Source: CAIMUX01 sp964473865 (lineage in GTDB: Bacteria > Eisenbacteria > RBG-16-71-46 > CAIMUX01). Taken from it: 64,000 bases of DNA. The notes under the pieces are model-generated. The model saw only the letters and a list, made by a program, of their open reading frames with translations, was not told where the DNA came from and searched no databases. The stretch spans positions 62,001-126,000 of the forward strand of contig CAYYQN010000005.1 in NCBI GenBank assembly GCA_964473865.1. Reading direction: 5' to 3'. This document shows positions 34,401 to 42,748 of the stretch, one piece after another; position 1 is the first letter of the stretch; every line of letters starts with the position of its first letter. A program made the translations under genes and the position numbers.

Positions 34401-36306
34401 CCTCTCCCCGCGTCAGGGTCGCGTGGACCCGAACCTGTTCCGGATCCAGGGCGAAGACACTGAGAAAGGACGCGGTCAAGGGGAGGGTCCGCAGCGTATC
34501 CTCGGTGTCGCTGAACGGAGTGTGGGAGACGTGAATGCCGTAGTCTCCGATCCCGTGAGCGCGAAAGATGCCGCAGATCGCGTCCAGGTTGGGTGTCCCG
34601 TCGTACACGTCGTCATTGTCGTCGTCGTACGTCAGGAGAGCGAAGAAGTAGTCGTCGAAGTTGTCGGCGAACCCGAGACGGGCGAAGTGAAAGAGCGAAT
34701 CGGCGCGGGGCGCGCCGAGCGTCTCTCGCAGGTCCCACAGCGCCGACCCGATGATGAGACCGTCGTGGTGGGACTCGCCGATCCAGTCCTCTGGGTAGAC
34801 GAAGTCATCGTCGATGCGGCGCAGGCTGGTTCCGGGGCCGTAGAATCCGCGGCCCAGCACCGGCTGTCCGCTGATGGTCGCGGCATAGTAGTCGGAGAAT
34901 CCCTCGGCCATGGCCCCGGAGAGGGAGAAGGGGCGCGTCAGGAAATCCGTGATTCCGTGGCCGTACTCGTGATAGGCCACATCCGCAATCCGGGCGACGT
35001 TGACGCAGCGCCCTCCCGCTTCGTAGAAGCTGATGCCGACGCCGTCCCAGAAGGCATTGCACCTCCCCGGGACATTCACATAGATCGGCATCGGGTAGTC
35101 GAGGAGGTCAAACCCGGGATCGATCGTCTGGATGTGGTCATGCGCGACCATGACGTTGAGATAGGCATCCCGCTCGGCAACCTGCGCCTCGCTCTCGCCG
35201 AAGTAGAAGTCCACCTGCGCGGATTCGCCGTCCGGCACCGGCTGGCTGATGGATGCGACCTGGCCGGTTCGCACGTCGTACACCACCCCAAACGGCCCGC
35301 TCAAGCTCGCCGCCGCCGTGCGGCCGGTCCCGGCGCCGATCTCCAGCGAGAAGGTACCGTCGGCGGCGGTCACGGTGTCCACCGAGTCGGCCTCGGGAGC
35401 GGAGCACAGCACGTTCAGGTGCGGAAACGGCCGGTCCTCGAACTCCTCATCGGCGGTGATCGGCTCCACGGAGCCCTGGACCTGCCCGTGGACCTCCCCG
35501 AACTGGATTCTGTTGAACCGCCAGACGAGGGTCCCGTCCGCAGCGTCCACGAAGCTGACCCAGACGCCCGGAACCTCGACGGTGCGGAACTCCAGCCGCC
35601 AGGTCGCGCGCAACTCATAGTGCTCGGACCTTCGGATCGGCAGGTAGGTCAGGGCCGGATCGCCCAGCGGCGCCGGTGCGCCGGGCAGCCCCTCTCGCGC
35701 CGCCTCCACGGCTTCCGCCGGCGTGGTCCGGAAGGCGTAGCCCGCAGGCAGCCCGAGAAACGTGTGGTTGCTTACCAGCGTAACGCGTCCGTGACGGCTG
35801 AGGCGTGCGGTCAACCGGCTGTCCCAGACCGGGACGCCCTCATGGATCTGCTGGAAGTGCACCCAGAATCCCCCACGATCGCCGATCGTTCGCGCCTCGA
35901 CGAGATCCTCAACCGGTATCCACGCCGCCATCTCGGCCTGCAGGAACGCGCGCACCGCATCCGCAGCGTTCACCGAGTCCACCGCGCCGAAGCCGGGCAC
36001 CGCCTGCGGCGGGCCCTGCAGTCGCTCCGGAACCCGCGAGGCCACATCCCAGCGAGCGACCCACCCGGGATGACGAAGGATGAACTCGTTGAACGCCGGC
36101 GATCGAGAGAGCGCCGCCTGCAGGCCCGGGTCGCCCGGACGACGTCCCCAGGCCGCCTCCTCGCCGCGCCGATCCACCTCGTACCTGGCGGTCTCGGGAG
36201 ACGGCAGGACCGCCTTCCCGGCAGTGGGCACCACGGCAACGGCGGCGAGCAGCGCCACGCGAATCAGATGCCGGCAGGTCCCGACGACAGAGTGTGACAA
36301 CCGCAT
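31447..36306 (-). CDS. Giant secreted FTP/gluzincin (M36-like) metallopeptidase with FlgD-like tail
   Basis: 1619 residues, ATG 36306 after AAAGGAGG. Order: signal peptide; FTP/PepSY-type inhibitory propeptide (NAADAVRAFLQAEM...GGFWVHFQQIHEGVPVWDSRLTARLSRHGRVTLVSNHTFLG); a gluzincin catalytic domain with the zinc motif HEYGH (near residue 445) and downstream AEGFSDYYA supplying the third ligand; a MAM/jelly-roll-like domain (WGHSTVVEAVSGQNLWAT...); fibronectin-type segments; and a FlgD-like tail (SPCIPNPALRGTLIRYG, IYAPDGRLVRTVLNRD, WDGRDDRGRRVG, KILLLR). Fungalysin-like M36 is the closest family; M4 is the alternative. Predicted extracellular protein degrader. Confidence 0.87.
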   Translation of the reverse strand: MRLSHSVVGTCRHLIRVALLAAVAVVPTAGKAVLPSPETARYEVDRRGEEAAWGRRPGDPGLQAALSRSPAFNEFILRHPGWVARWDVASRVPERLQGPPQAVPGFGAVDSVNAADAVRAFLQAEMAAWIPVEDLVEARTIGDRGGFWVHFQQIHEGVPVWDSRLTARLSRHGRVTLVSNHTFLGLPAGYAFRTTPAEAVEAAREGLPGAPAPLGDPALTYLPIRRSEHYELRATWRLEFRTVEVPGVWVSFVDAADGTLVWRFNRIQFGEVHGQVQGSVEPITADEEFEDRPFPHLNVLCSAPEADSVDTVTAADGTFSLEIGAGTGRTAAASLSGPFGVVYDVRTGQVASISQPVPDGESAQVDFYFGESEAQVAERDAYLNVMVAHDHIQTIDPGFDLLDYPMPIYVNVPGRCNAFWDGVGISFYEAGGRCVNVARIADVAYHEYGHGITDFLTRPFSLSGAMAEGFSDYYAATISGQPVLGRGFYGPGTSLRRIDDDFVYPEDWIGESHHDGLIIGSALWDLRETLGAPRADSLFHFARLGFADNFDDYFFALLTYDDDNDDVYDGTPNLDAICGIFRAHGIGDYGIHVSHTPFSDTEDTLRTLPLTASFLSVFALDPEQVRVHATLTRGEDVTFIDSTMAPTGLSSREYTTVLQPQPAGTIVRYYFTAADTSGTTVTWPEAGEADPCVFVVGADVTAPVIAHDPLPDQPIDIDAIRARAAVRDNLDQPLRAVTLTQQHNENPPIVGSMAALGGHDYLAELSTLGLALGDSVRYQIEAEDGAAVPNAATDPASGWHSFRIVRGFERDFEADDGGVQGDNDWEWGHSTVVEAVSGQNLWATSLDGPYQHMTRSTLSLEPVDLTEFASAALVFRHYLSCEEAYDGGFVEVSIDGGVTWTLARPAGDYPAHVLAAQGSPGYSGETGGWETAQFDLFPYLGQADVRIRLVFSSDQGVTGLGWYLDDLSVVERQVAGAPQRLQARDGIGTTVALRWAQPAGLSAVGATPVTGYNVYRSAGFGDSFIDGGGRSAGRAERSAGADRLAGQDDALTLLNAEPLTARQYRDTTAVIGESYRYYVSALYGSAESPLAGPVAATAYLATYAADFTAITVSIDSSGVVDTTLAIRNTGTGVLEANAFLADTAQTVDDMRIAIRLDSDGAPGANRAAGDRKLRSLPVPAGSASDSGPRLAELLRGLASPRPKAQPAVVPGGSRRWPSDWDTLATDPNDPPEADPDLASLAKRLVADTLYLSVSAHESMLSLYAASTLVVAMNTDRQSPGVDFLVLAGAQAMQYFGAVVVLLDGDLNPASGLLAFDLHDDRITLGLDLAELGQPWRIDLLVHATAGPGPGESDSMPDGFDAVWIDSDPAHLSVAAGTEGELTLEFNSETLPAGDHHAKLILETNDLARPIIEIPITFAVRTVTPIQVSGLMATAGDQGVILSWRTPPDLDYAGFEVYRRQVLPVTEEEFAITSELLVPSWNGEYRFVDANVLPGREYEYRVVGVERNGERESFGPITVTTPGAEPPQSLRLSPCIPNPALRGTLIRYGVPDRDVVRLAIYAPDGRLVRTVLNRDRREAGWYVENWDGRDDRGRRVGAGLYLIRLESTRQRRSEKILLLR

Positions 36307-36387
36307 CGCGCCCTCCTTTGGCGAAGAACTTCTACCGAACCGGCGACCCGGGCGGAGCGAGGAAGAACCGTTCGGGCCCGCCCGGAG

Positions 36388-36960
36388 CTACTTCTCCATG
36401 ACGAGAACGACTCGCGCCTCCCGCGATTTCGCGCGGGCGATCAACCGGACATGATCCACGCGCCGGCCGTCCGGAAAGTCCAGCAGCGCGTAGAAGCCGG
36501 GATCCCGGGTCTTCTCGGAGAAGTCGACGACCTGGGTGTCGCCGTTCTCGAACACGACCTCGGCGAAATCGAGCTGAACCTTCCCCGACATCACCTCGAA
36601 GTAGAGCCGGCGTCCCCGCTGGTTGGAGTCGAAGAGCGTCTCCGACCAGCCGTCGTCCTTGAACAGCGTTTCGGCATCCTGCCAGATGAGCGCGCTCGGG
36701 GCGGGGCGGGTTACCACCAGCGGCGCCCAGACCACGACCGGCAGGAACCGCGCGGGCGCGACCCGAACCACAACTGCCGGACGCCGGAACACCACCGGGT
36801 GCATCGGGCGCCGAATCGGATGCCCCGGGCGAACCACCACCGCGGCGCGCCGGGGAGGTCCGCGCCGCCCGCCCCGCGCCGGTCCGGCTTCGACGGTGGG
36901 GGGCGCAGGCAACGCGAGCGTGAACAGGGCCAGGATCCCGAGTACGAACCTGCGACGCAT
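36388..36960 (-). CDS. Secreted hypothetical protein with Pro/Arg/Val-rich N-region
   Basis: 190 residues, ATG 36960 preceded by GTAGGAGGTAGACC. Signal peptide MRRRFVLGILALFTLALPAPPTVEA. A basic Pro/Arg/Val-rich stretch of about 60 residues (repeated VVV and RRP patterns) leads to a compact C-terminal domain with EVMSGKVQLDFAEVVFENGDTQVVDFSEKTRDPGFYALLDFPDGRRVDHVRLIARAKS. That domain resembles a beta-sandwich of the kind seen in other exported DUFs; I cannot name the family. Lies 81 bases upstream of the giant metallopeptidase on the same strand, so they may share transcription. Confidence 0.75.
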   Translation of the reverse strand: MRRRFVLGILALFTLALPAPPTVEAGPARGGRRGPPRRAAVVVRPGHPIRRPMHPVVFRRPAVVVRVAPARFLPVVVWAPLVVTRPAPSALIWQDAETLFKDDGWSETLFDSNQRGRRLYFEVMSGKVQLDFAEVVFENGDTQVVDFSEKTRDPGFYALLDFPDGRRVDHVRLIARAKSREARVVLVMEK

Positions 36961-37294
36961 GGTCTACCTCCTACGGACGAGCGCGGGCCGACCGGGACAG
37001 GGGCAGAACGAGACGGTCGGCCTCCGCGTTCGCAAGTCATGCAATGACCCCACCGAACGTGAACGGATCCTCGGTCGGCCTGCGGCGGGGCACCATGGCG
37101 ACGGCAGTGTCAAGGCGCGACACCTGCGGCGCCAACGGGGCGCTCCGGCACGGGTCTTCCCGGCACCCCTGTCGGCGGGATTCTCCGACCGGGCATCGAT
37201 CTGATCAAGCAGGATTCGCCCGGCGCGCGGCTGCGGCTCGGCCGTCCGACGGATCAGCGCTTCGAGCGCGGCTGACGGGGTCTTCAGCAATCGG
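36961..37294. other. Intergenic region
   Basis: 334 bases between two minus-strand genes. No promoter motif, hairpin or small gene that I can defend. Confidence 0.4.
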
Positions 37295-38236
37295 CTAGCG
37301 ATACGTCCGCTTGACTCCGCCCCAACTGGTCTGGCGCGCGCTTCCGTCGGCCTCCGGCACTCCCACCGTTGGGGGCGTGACGGTGAGCTCAACCGAGGCA
37401 CAATCGTGAGATCCATCCGTGATCGCGACGATCAACCCGTCGTGCACTCCGATCGCCAGGTCCGCGGCGTCGATCGAGACGTCGATCCGCCTTACGTCGG
37501 GTTCGACATCTGTCTCGGAGAGGCTCATCCATGGTTGATCGTCCACGAAGGTGGTGAAGCAAGACATGTGCAGCCAGGCCTCCAGGGAGACCGAGGTCTG
37601 GCCTCCTTGGGGCACGGTCACCTGGAGCACCGGCGGGTGGTAGCTCGTGTAGCACTGCGGGAACCAGTTCCAGCAGTCATAGGTGGAGTAGCAGGGTCCG
37701 CCGGCCGCCGCCGGCAGGACCATGCACGGCACGCCATCCGCGGCGACGAAGGTCCAGGAATTGAAGCTCCCCGCGGAAGCGGCCGCCAGCTCCAGTCGGC
37801 CGATGCGTGTCGGATCGATCCCGATCACAAGCGGCTGCGGAAGTTGCAGTCCGACTCGCACTCCGTCCGCCAGCGGTTCCACATCCGGCGAACCATCCAC
37901 GCAACTCACGAACTGAAGAAGAGACCACGCGCCGTCCCAATGCAGCTCCAGATCCAGGTCGCTGGCCGGATAGTCCGGCTCGAGGAGGGCATAGAGGTAG
38001 ACGTCCACGGTCAGATTCCCGAGTTCGCCGCAGTACTGAACGATCTGGCCGCACTCGGTAACCGGGTCGACCAGACAGTCCAAGGGGCTCAGCGGCTGCA
38101 TGTGGAACGCAACCGCCAGTGGCCCCGGAAGCGGATTGGCGGACACCGAGGTGAACGGGGTCGCAAGGAGGAAGGCCGAACCCAGGCAGGCCAGGCTCAT
38201 CACTGTAACCGCAGACTGCCGCAAACGTTGTCTCAT
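37295..38236 (-). CDS. Secreted Cys-containing hypothetical protein
   Basis: 313 residues; ATG 38236 with GGAGGTGTCCG. Much longer in-frame extension upstream is antisense to the SDR gene and is not used. Signal peptide with hydrophobic AVTVMSLACLGSAFLLATPF. The mature region starts LAVAFHMQPLSPLDC... and holds QYCGELGNLTVDVYLYAL, WTFVAADGVPCMVLPAAAGGPCYSTYDCWNWFPQC, and a VSLEAWLHMSCFTTFVDDQPWMS region typical of Ig-like exported proteins. It shares the YCG-x-L-x-NLT element with the 58449 protein, suggesting a paralogous family. Function unknown. Confidence 0.73.
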   Translation of the reverse strand: MRQRLRQSAVTVMSLACLGSAFLLATPFTSVSANPLPGPLAVAFHMQPLSPLDCLVDPVTECGQIVQYCGELGNLTVDVYLYALLEPDYPASDLDLELHWDGAWSLLQFVSCVDGSPDVEPLADGVRVGLQLPQPLVIGIDPTRIGRLELAAASAGSFNSWTFVAADGVPCMVLPAAAGGPCYSTYDCWNWFPQCYTSYHPPVLQVTVPQGGQTSVSLEAWLHMSCFTTFVDDQPWMSLSETDVEPDVRRIDVSIDAADLAIGVHDGLIVAITDGSHDCASVELTVTPPTVGVPEADGSARQTSWGGVKRTYR

Positions 38237-38528
38237 CGGACACCTCCGGCGGGATTTGCTGGTTCGAACAATCAGGCGCCGGTGTGGGGGTCGAGAGGTC
38301 CTTATCCCGCTCAGCACCGCAATCATACCCCAGGCCAGCGCCGGAGTCAACGGAGCGGAGGCGGAGCCATCCTCCGGGGCGACATCAAGACCCGGGCCTC
38401 CGCGCCGCGCACGCGGGCCGTCGTCATCGGGTACCGGCGCATCGAACGAAACACCGCCACCGGACCGGTCGGCGTATGATCCCGGCGGAGCCAGGTTCGA
38501 CCGGCACCCCGTCGAGAGGAGGACCCCG

Positions 38529-39239
38529 ATGGAACTGGAAGGAGCCCGAGCCCTCGTCACTGGGGGCGGCCGTGGCATCGGCGCCACCATCGCCTTGGCG
38601 CTCGCCGGCAGCGGCTGCCGCGTCGCGCTGGCCGCTCGCACCGAGTCGGAACTCGACTCGATCGCCGCCGGTGTCACCACCGCCGGAGTGCGCGCCCTGG
38701 TCTTGCCCACGGACCTGACGCGCCCCGAGGAAGTCCGCGGTCTGGCGCAGAAGGTGGAGTCCGCATTCGGCGGAATCGACATCCTCGTAAACAACGCCGG
38801 CGGCGGGGTTCTCCGCCCGGCCCTCGAGATGACCGAGGAGGACTTCGAGCATACCCTGGAGTTGAACCTGACCTCGGTCTTTCGCCTGACCAGGGCCTTT
38901 CTTCCCGGAATGCTCCAGCGCAAGCAGGGGCACATCGTGATGATCGCGTCCACTGCCGCCCGCCGCGGGTTTGCCGGCGGCACTGCGTATTGCGCGGCCA
39001 AGTTCGGCCTCAACGGATTCGCGCAATCGCTCTTCCACGAGACGAGGAAGAGCGGGGTCCGGGTGACCACGGTGTTCCCGTCCTCGGTGAACACGGAGCT
39101 GGCCCGGAATCTGGGTCCCCCGCCCGACCCCGACCGGCTGATTCAGCCGGCGGATGTCGCCCTGGCCGTCCTGGCGGCCCTGCGCACCGACGATCGGGCA
39201 ACCGTCAAGGAGATCGAGATCTGGGGTACGAATCCATGA
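38529..39239 (+). CDS. Short-chain dehydrogenase/reductase
   Basis: 236 residues. ATG 38529 after GAGAGGAGGACCCCG. Classical SDR: TGGGRGIG (11-18) for NAD(P) binding, ILVNNAGGG, catalytic Ser in VMIASTAARR, and Tyr154/Lys158 in YCAAK. Arg at the end of strand 2 (AARTESE) favours NADP(H), as in FabG-like reductases. The substrate is not evident. Its stop overlaps the methyltransferase start (ATGA), indicating coupled translation. Confidence 0.92.
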   Translation: MELEGARALVTGGGRGIGATIALALAGSGCRVALAARTESELDSIAAGVTTAGVRALVLPTDLTRPEEVRGLAQKVESAFGGIDILVNNAGGGVLRPALEMTEEDFEHTLELNLTSVFRLTRAFLPGMLQRKQGHIVMIASTAARRGFAGGTAYCAAKFGLNGFAQSLFHETRKSGVRVTTVFPSSVNTELARNLGPPPDPDRLIQPADVALAVLAALRTDDRATVKEIEIWGTNP

Positions 39240-40021
39240 GCGCCATGCCCCCCTCCGGCGGCCAAACGCCGCCGGCGGAAGACCGATTCGCCTCGGTGGC
39301 TTCGAACTATGACCGCTGGGTGGGTTGGGAACCACGGCTGAAGAACGAGATGCCGTTCCTCACCTCCCGTATCCCCGCGGGCGCGACGGTTCTCGACGCG
39401 GGCTGCGGGACCGGCGCCCACGCGCGAGCGCTCGCGGCCGCCGGTTATCGCGTGACCGGCGCCGACGCCTCGGCCGCCATGCTGGCCCAGGCGCGGACAG
39501 CGGGCGCCGCGGAGTCATCGGCCATCGAGTGGCTCGAATGCGATCTCACCGACCCGACGGCGCTCGGCGGCCGCCGGTTCGATGCCGTGCTGGCGCTCGG
39601 CAATGTCGTCCCGGCCTTCGGAGACGCCGAGGCGGTGCGGCGCGGACTCGGCGCGCTCATCGCCCACACCAGCCCGGGTGGACTGCTGATCTTGCAGTAC
39701 CTGAACGGAGAGCGGATCCGCGCCCGCGGCCGGTTGGTCGCCAAGGGGAACACCGACCGGACGGGAGAGGTCTGGCTGCGCCACCATTTCCTGGCCGGCG
39801 ACAAGATCTGGTTCCACTCCTACCAACTGCGGCCCGCCGAGACCGGGTGGTCGGTCGAGGTTCGCGCGCACGAGTATCATGACGTCCCGGTTGCCGAGCT
39901 CCGTTCGCTCCTGGAACCGAAATTCAGCCGGATCGAGCTGGTCGACGGGCTCACCGGCAATCCCTTCGACCCGCCGGAGTCGGACTCCCTGGGAGTCCTG
40001 GCCACGGGCCGGCGAAACTGA
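39236..40021 (+). CDS. Class I SAM-dependent methyltransferase
   Basis: 261 residues, ATG 39236 overlapping the SDR stop. Motif I VLDAGCGTGAHARALAAAGYRVTGADAS binds SAM; motif II VLALGNVVPAF and the later SPGGLLILQYLNGERI complete the Rossmann-like domain. The N-terminus (FASVASNYDRWVGWEPRLKNEMPFL) is typical of small-molecule methyltransferases. Acceptor unknown. The tight pairing with an SDR suggests consecutive modification of one metabolite, which is inference from context. Confidence 0.9.
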   Translation: MSAMPPSGGQTPPAEDRFASVASNYDRWVGWEPRLKNEMPFLTSRIPAGATVLDAGCGTGAHARALAAAGYRVTGADASAAMLAQARTAGAAESSAIEWLECDLTDPTALGGRRFDAVLALGNVVPAFGDAEAVRRGLGALIAHTSPGGLLILQYLNGERIRARGRLVAKGNTDRTGEVWLRHHFLAGDKIWFHSYQLRPAETGWSVEVRAHEYHDVPVAELRSLLEPKFSRIELVDGLTGNPFDPPESDSLGVLATGRRN

Positions 40022-40274
40022 CCGGATCCGCGCGGCACGATTCCGTAACGGCCGCAAAACGCAGGTACCAAGGATTCCCGCCGCGACCCGGCATGACTCT
40101 GGCTACCGTCTCGGGTGGTGACGAAGACCCGACCCCCAGCGGGACCGTGAGGAGGGAGATCCGGGGGCGGCGGAGCCCTGAGGTCTCGGAACTCGCACCC
40201 GGGTAGACGAGCGCGTTCGGCGATGCGGGACTACCTCCGGCCCATGCGCCATGCCCGGGAAGGCGGAACGCCGG

Positions 40275-42128
40275 ATGGATTTCATCGAGGATCGACTTCA
40301 GATCCGCCACCAGCCTCCCCGATGGACAAGCGCCGTCCGCGTGTTGACCCTTGTCACGGCGCTTGCAGCCGCCTGCGCGGCCCGGGCCGAGAGACTTCCG
40401 GTGGTCCTCGACGGCAGCTTCGACGATTGGAGCGGCCTGGCCCCAGTGTGGACTGATCCGTCTGGAGACCAGGGGCAGAGCGGCATCGACCTGGGCCGGC
40501 TCTGGCTCGCCGACGATGCCGTGAACTTCTACCTGCGCTTCGAAGTGGGCCCGGAGCTGCTCCTGAACGGCGGGAACAGCCTCAGCCTCGCCTTCGATAC
40601 CGACGCCGACGCCACCACCGGACAGCCGCGGAACGGAATCGGAGCCGACCTCGTCTGGCGCCCGGGCCGGAAGTCGGGAACCTTCTGCTTCGGATCCATG
40701 CAGACCGAGGTGAAGTGGGACGACTGCGGCTTCGTCGGTCTGCCCACCCTCAGTGACCGCGCGTTCGAGGTCGCCTTTCGCCGCGACGCGCGACCCGACG
40801 GAATCCACCCTCTCTTCCCCAACGTGGCGGGCACAACCATCCGGGTTCTGCTCTACGACGCCGCCTTCGCCGGAGACCTTCTGCCGAACGCGGGACAGAT
40901 CCTCTCCTACGCGCTCGATCAGGGTTCCGCGATCACCGAGGAGCCGTTGCCGTTGGCGCGGCAGCATCCCACCGACCTGCGCATCATCACCTGGAATGTC
41001 CTTTCCGACGGACCTTGGGACGGCACGCTCCAGCCGAGGTTTCAGCGACAGATCCAGGCTACAACCCCGGATCTCCTCAGTTTCCAGGAGATCTATCACC
41101 ACTCGCCGGAGGCCACGCGGCAGCTCATCGCCTCCTGGCTGCCCGGAACCTGGTATGCCGCGGGGAACAATGACTGCATCACTGTCAGCCGCTACCCGGT
41201 GCTCGGCTCGTGGCCGCTGGACGGCAATCTTGCCGTCTATCTCGATACCGAGGAGGCGCTCGGCAAGCGGACCCTGTTGATCAACGCGCACTTGCCTTGC
41301 TGCGCGAACGATGCCGGTCGCCAGGATGAGGTCGACCGGATCCTCTCCTTCATTCGCGACGCTCGGACCCCGGGCGGGTCGCTCGATCTGCCGGTCGGGA
41401 CGGTCATGCTCCTCATGGGCGACACGAATTTCGTCGGGAGCTCGGATCAACGCCGGTCTCTTCTGACGGGCGACATTCGTGACAACACCACGTTCGGACC
41501 CGACTTCGCCCCCGATTGGAACGGCGGGCCGCTGACCGACCTGGTCTCCCGCCACACCGAGGCCCGGGTCAGCTACACCTGGCTCGAAGCCGGGAGCGCA
41601 TTCTGGCCGGGGCGGATCGACTACTTTGTGTACAACAGCTCCGCCATGTCGCCGGCGAGTCACTATGTCCTCGACCCGTCGGAAATGTCGGCCGACAGCC
41701 TGGCCGCTCACGGGCTGCAGGCCGGCGACGCCGGGGCCAGTGACCACCGGCTGCTCTGCGTCGACCTCCGGGCGGCATCACCGGGCGAAGACTGCCCAGG
41801 TGGAGCCGGTCCGACCTGTTCGGCCGTTGAAGGAGACCTCCGTTGCGTGATCGCTCCGAATCCGTCGGTGGCAGGCTCGGCGCGACTCGAGCTGACTCTG
41901 CAACAGCCGGCGACGCTGCGTCTCTCCGTGTTCAACGCGGCCGGCCGGTGTGTGAGCGAGCCGTTCGGAGGCAAGCAGGTCTACCGGCCGGGCCGGTGGA
42001 CATTCCGCTGGGACGGCCGGGGCCCCGACGCTCGGATCCTGTCTCCAGGAATCTACTTCGTGCGTCTGGACGGACACGGCGCGGCGGGAACCATCCGCCG
42101 GACCCTGCGCTGGGTGATCGTGCAGTGA
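40275..42128 (+). CDS. Secreted endonuclease/exonuclease/phosphatase-family protein with FlgD-like tail
   Basis: 617 residues from ATG 40275; an in-frame ATG at 40251 has no ribosome site, and neither start is strong. Signal peptide around WTSAVRVLTLVTALAAACAARAE. A CBM9/DOMON-like sandwich follows (DGSFDDWSGL...LWLADDAVNFYLRFEV...LAFDTDADATTG). Next comes the EEP domain: ITWNVL, LSFQEIY, INAHLPC, LLMGDTNF, GRIDYFVYN and SDHRLLC, covering the metal-binding and catalytic Asn/Glu/Asp/His set. The FlgD tail ends it (IAPNPSVAGSARL, VFNAAGRCV, WDGRGPDA, GIYFVRL). EEP enzymes cut DNA, phospholipid headgroups or inositol phosphates; an extracellular nuclease or phosphodiesterase is likely. Confidence 0.87.
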   Translation: MDFIEDRLQIRHQPPRWTSAVRVLTLVTALAAACAARAERLPVVLDGSFDDWSGLAPVWTDPSGDQGQSGIDLGRLWLADDAVNFYLRFEVGPELLLNGGNSLSLAFDTDADATTGQPRNGIGADLVWRPGRKSGTFCFGSMQTEVKWDDCGFVGLPTLSDRAFEVAFRRDARPDGIHPLFPNVAGTTIRVLLYDAAFAGDLLPNAGQILSYALDQGSAITEEPLPLARQHPTDLRIITWNVLSDGPWDGTLQPRFQRQIQATTPDLLSFQEIYHHSPEATRQLIASWLPGTWYAAGNNDCITVSRYPVLGSWPLDGNLAVYLDTEEALGKRTLLINAHLPCCANDAGRQDEVDRILSFIRDARTPGGSLDLPVGTVMLLMGDTNFVGSSDQRRSLLTGDIRDNTTFGPDFAPDWNGGPLTDLVSRHTEARVSYTWLEAGSAFWPGRIDYFVYNSSAMSPASHYVLDPSEMSADSLAAHGLQAGDAGASDHRLLCVDLRAASPGEDCPGGAGPTCSAVEGDLRCVIAPNPSVAGSARLELTLQQPATLRLSVFNAAGRCVSEPFGGKQVYRPGRWTFRWDGRGPDARILSPGIYFVRLDGHGAAGTIRRTLRWVIVQ

Positions 42129-42233
42129 CACCCGGCGGCGCGGTCAGGAAGGACAAGGGCCGCACTCCGGTTGGGAGCGGCTCCCGGGCCAGCCGAAGGC
42201 AGGAGAGGTGAGAGCCGGCCTCCGCGCACCCGG

Positions 42234-42572
42234 TCAACGAGAGGGGCGATAGCGCATCCGGGTTCCCAGGTTGACCGAGAGTCGGATCTCCTCCGCAGAG
42301 AGCGGGTCCGGGAACAACGCCCCCGCGACATTGGCGTCGTGCAGGCTGGCTCCTTCGAGATTCGCGGCAGAGAAGTCGAGACCTCGCAAGTCGGCGTTGC
42401 GGAGGTAGGCACCCGAGAGCTCGGCGCGGCGAAGGTCCGCCTTCCGCAAGTCGAGCATCCGCAGGTCCGTGTTCCGCAGGTCGGGGGGATCGGCGGCGGC
42501 CAGCCGGTTGAACTCGTCGATCCTGCCATCACGCAGCAGGGTGGCCCACTTCGAGTCGCGCACGAGCGGCAT
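42234..42572 (-). CDS. Pentapeptide-repeat protein
   Basis: 112 residues; ATG 42572 preceded by GGGAGGGCTTGACC. After a short helical N-region (WATLLRDGRIDEFNRLAAADPP) come about ten A(D/N)LXX-type pentapeptides (LRNTDLRMLDLRKADLRRAELSG continuing to NLEGASLHDANV), which fold as a right-handed quadrilateral beta-helix. No signal peptide, so cytoplasmic. Too short for a Qnr-type topoisomerase protector (about 200 residues). Role unknown. Confidence 0.87.
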   Translation of the reverse strand: MPLVRDSKWATLLRDGRIDEFNRLAAADPPDLRNTDLRMLDLRKADLRRAELSGAYLRNADLRGLDFSAANLEGASLHDANVAGALFPDPLSAEEIRLSVNLGTRMRYRPSR

Positions 42573-42748
42573 GGTCAAGCCCTCCCTGCTCCAAGGATCG
42601 GCCGCCGACGTTCCCAACTGAACCGCAGGCTCGGCAAGAGAAGAAGGGAAGTCGCCGCAGCGGCCTCCCTTCCCTGAGCCTGCCGGGGCGACTCCGGGGA
42701 ATCCCCGGAGAGGCCCCGGCGGCGGGCTTCAGATTCGCGGCCCGGCGG

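Noticed and set aside
34423..36297. 624-codon plus-strand frame
   Set aside because: Antisense to the FTP and catalytic domains of the giant metallopeptidase.
38237..39094. Upstream extension of the 37295-38236 protein to 599 residues
   Set aside because: The extension is antisense to the SDR gene, and a signal peptide with a good ribosome site begins at 38236.
42234..42572. Quinolone-resistance (Qnr-like) pentapeptide protein
   Set aside because: Only about ten repeats and 112 residues, no dimerisation helix; too short for that family.
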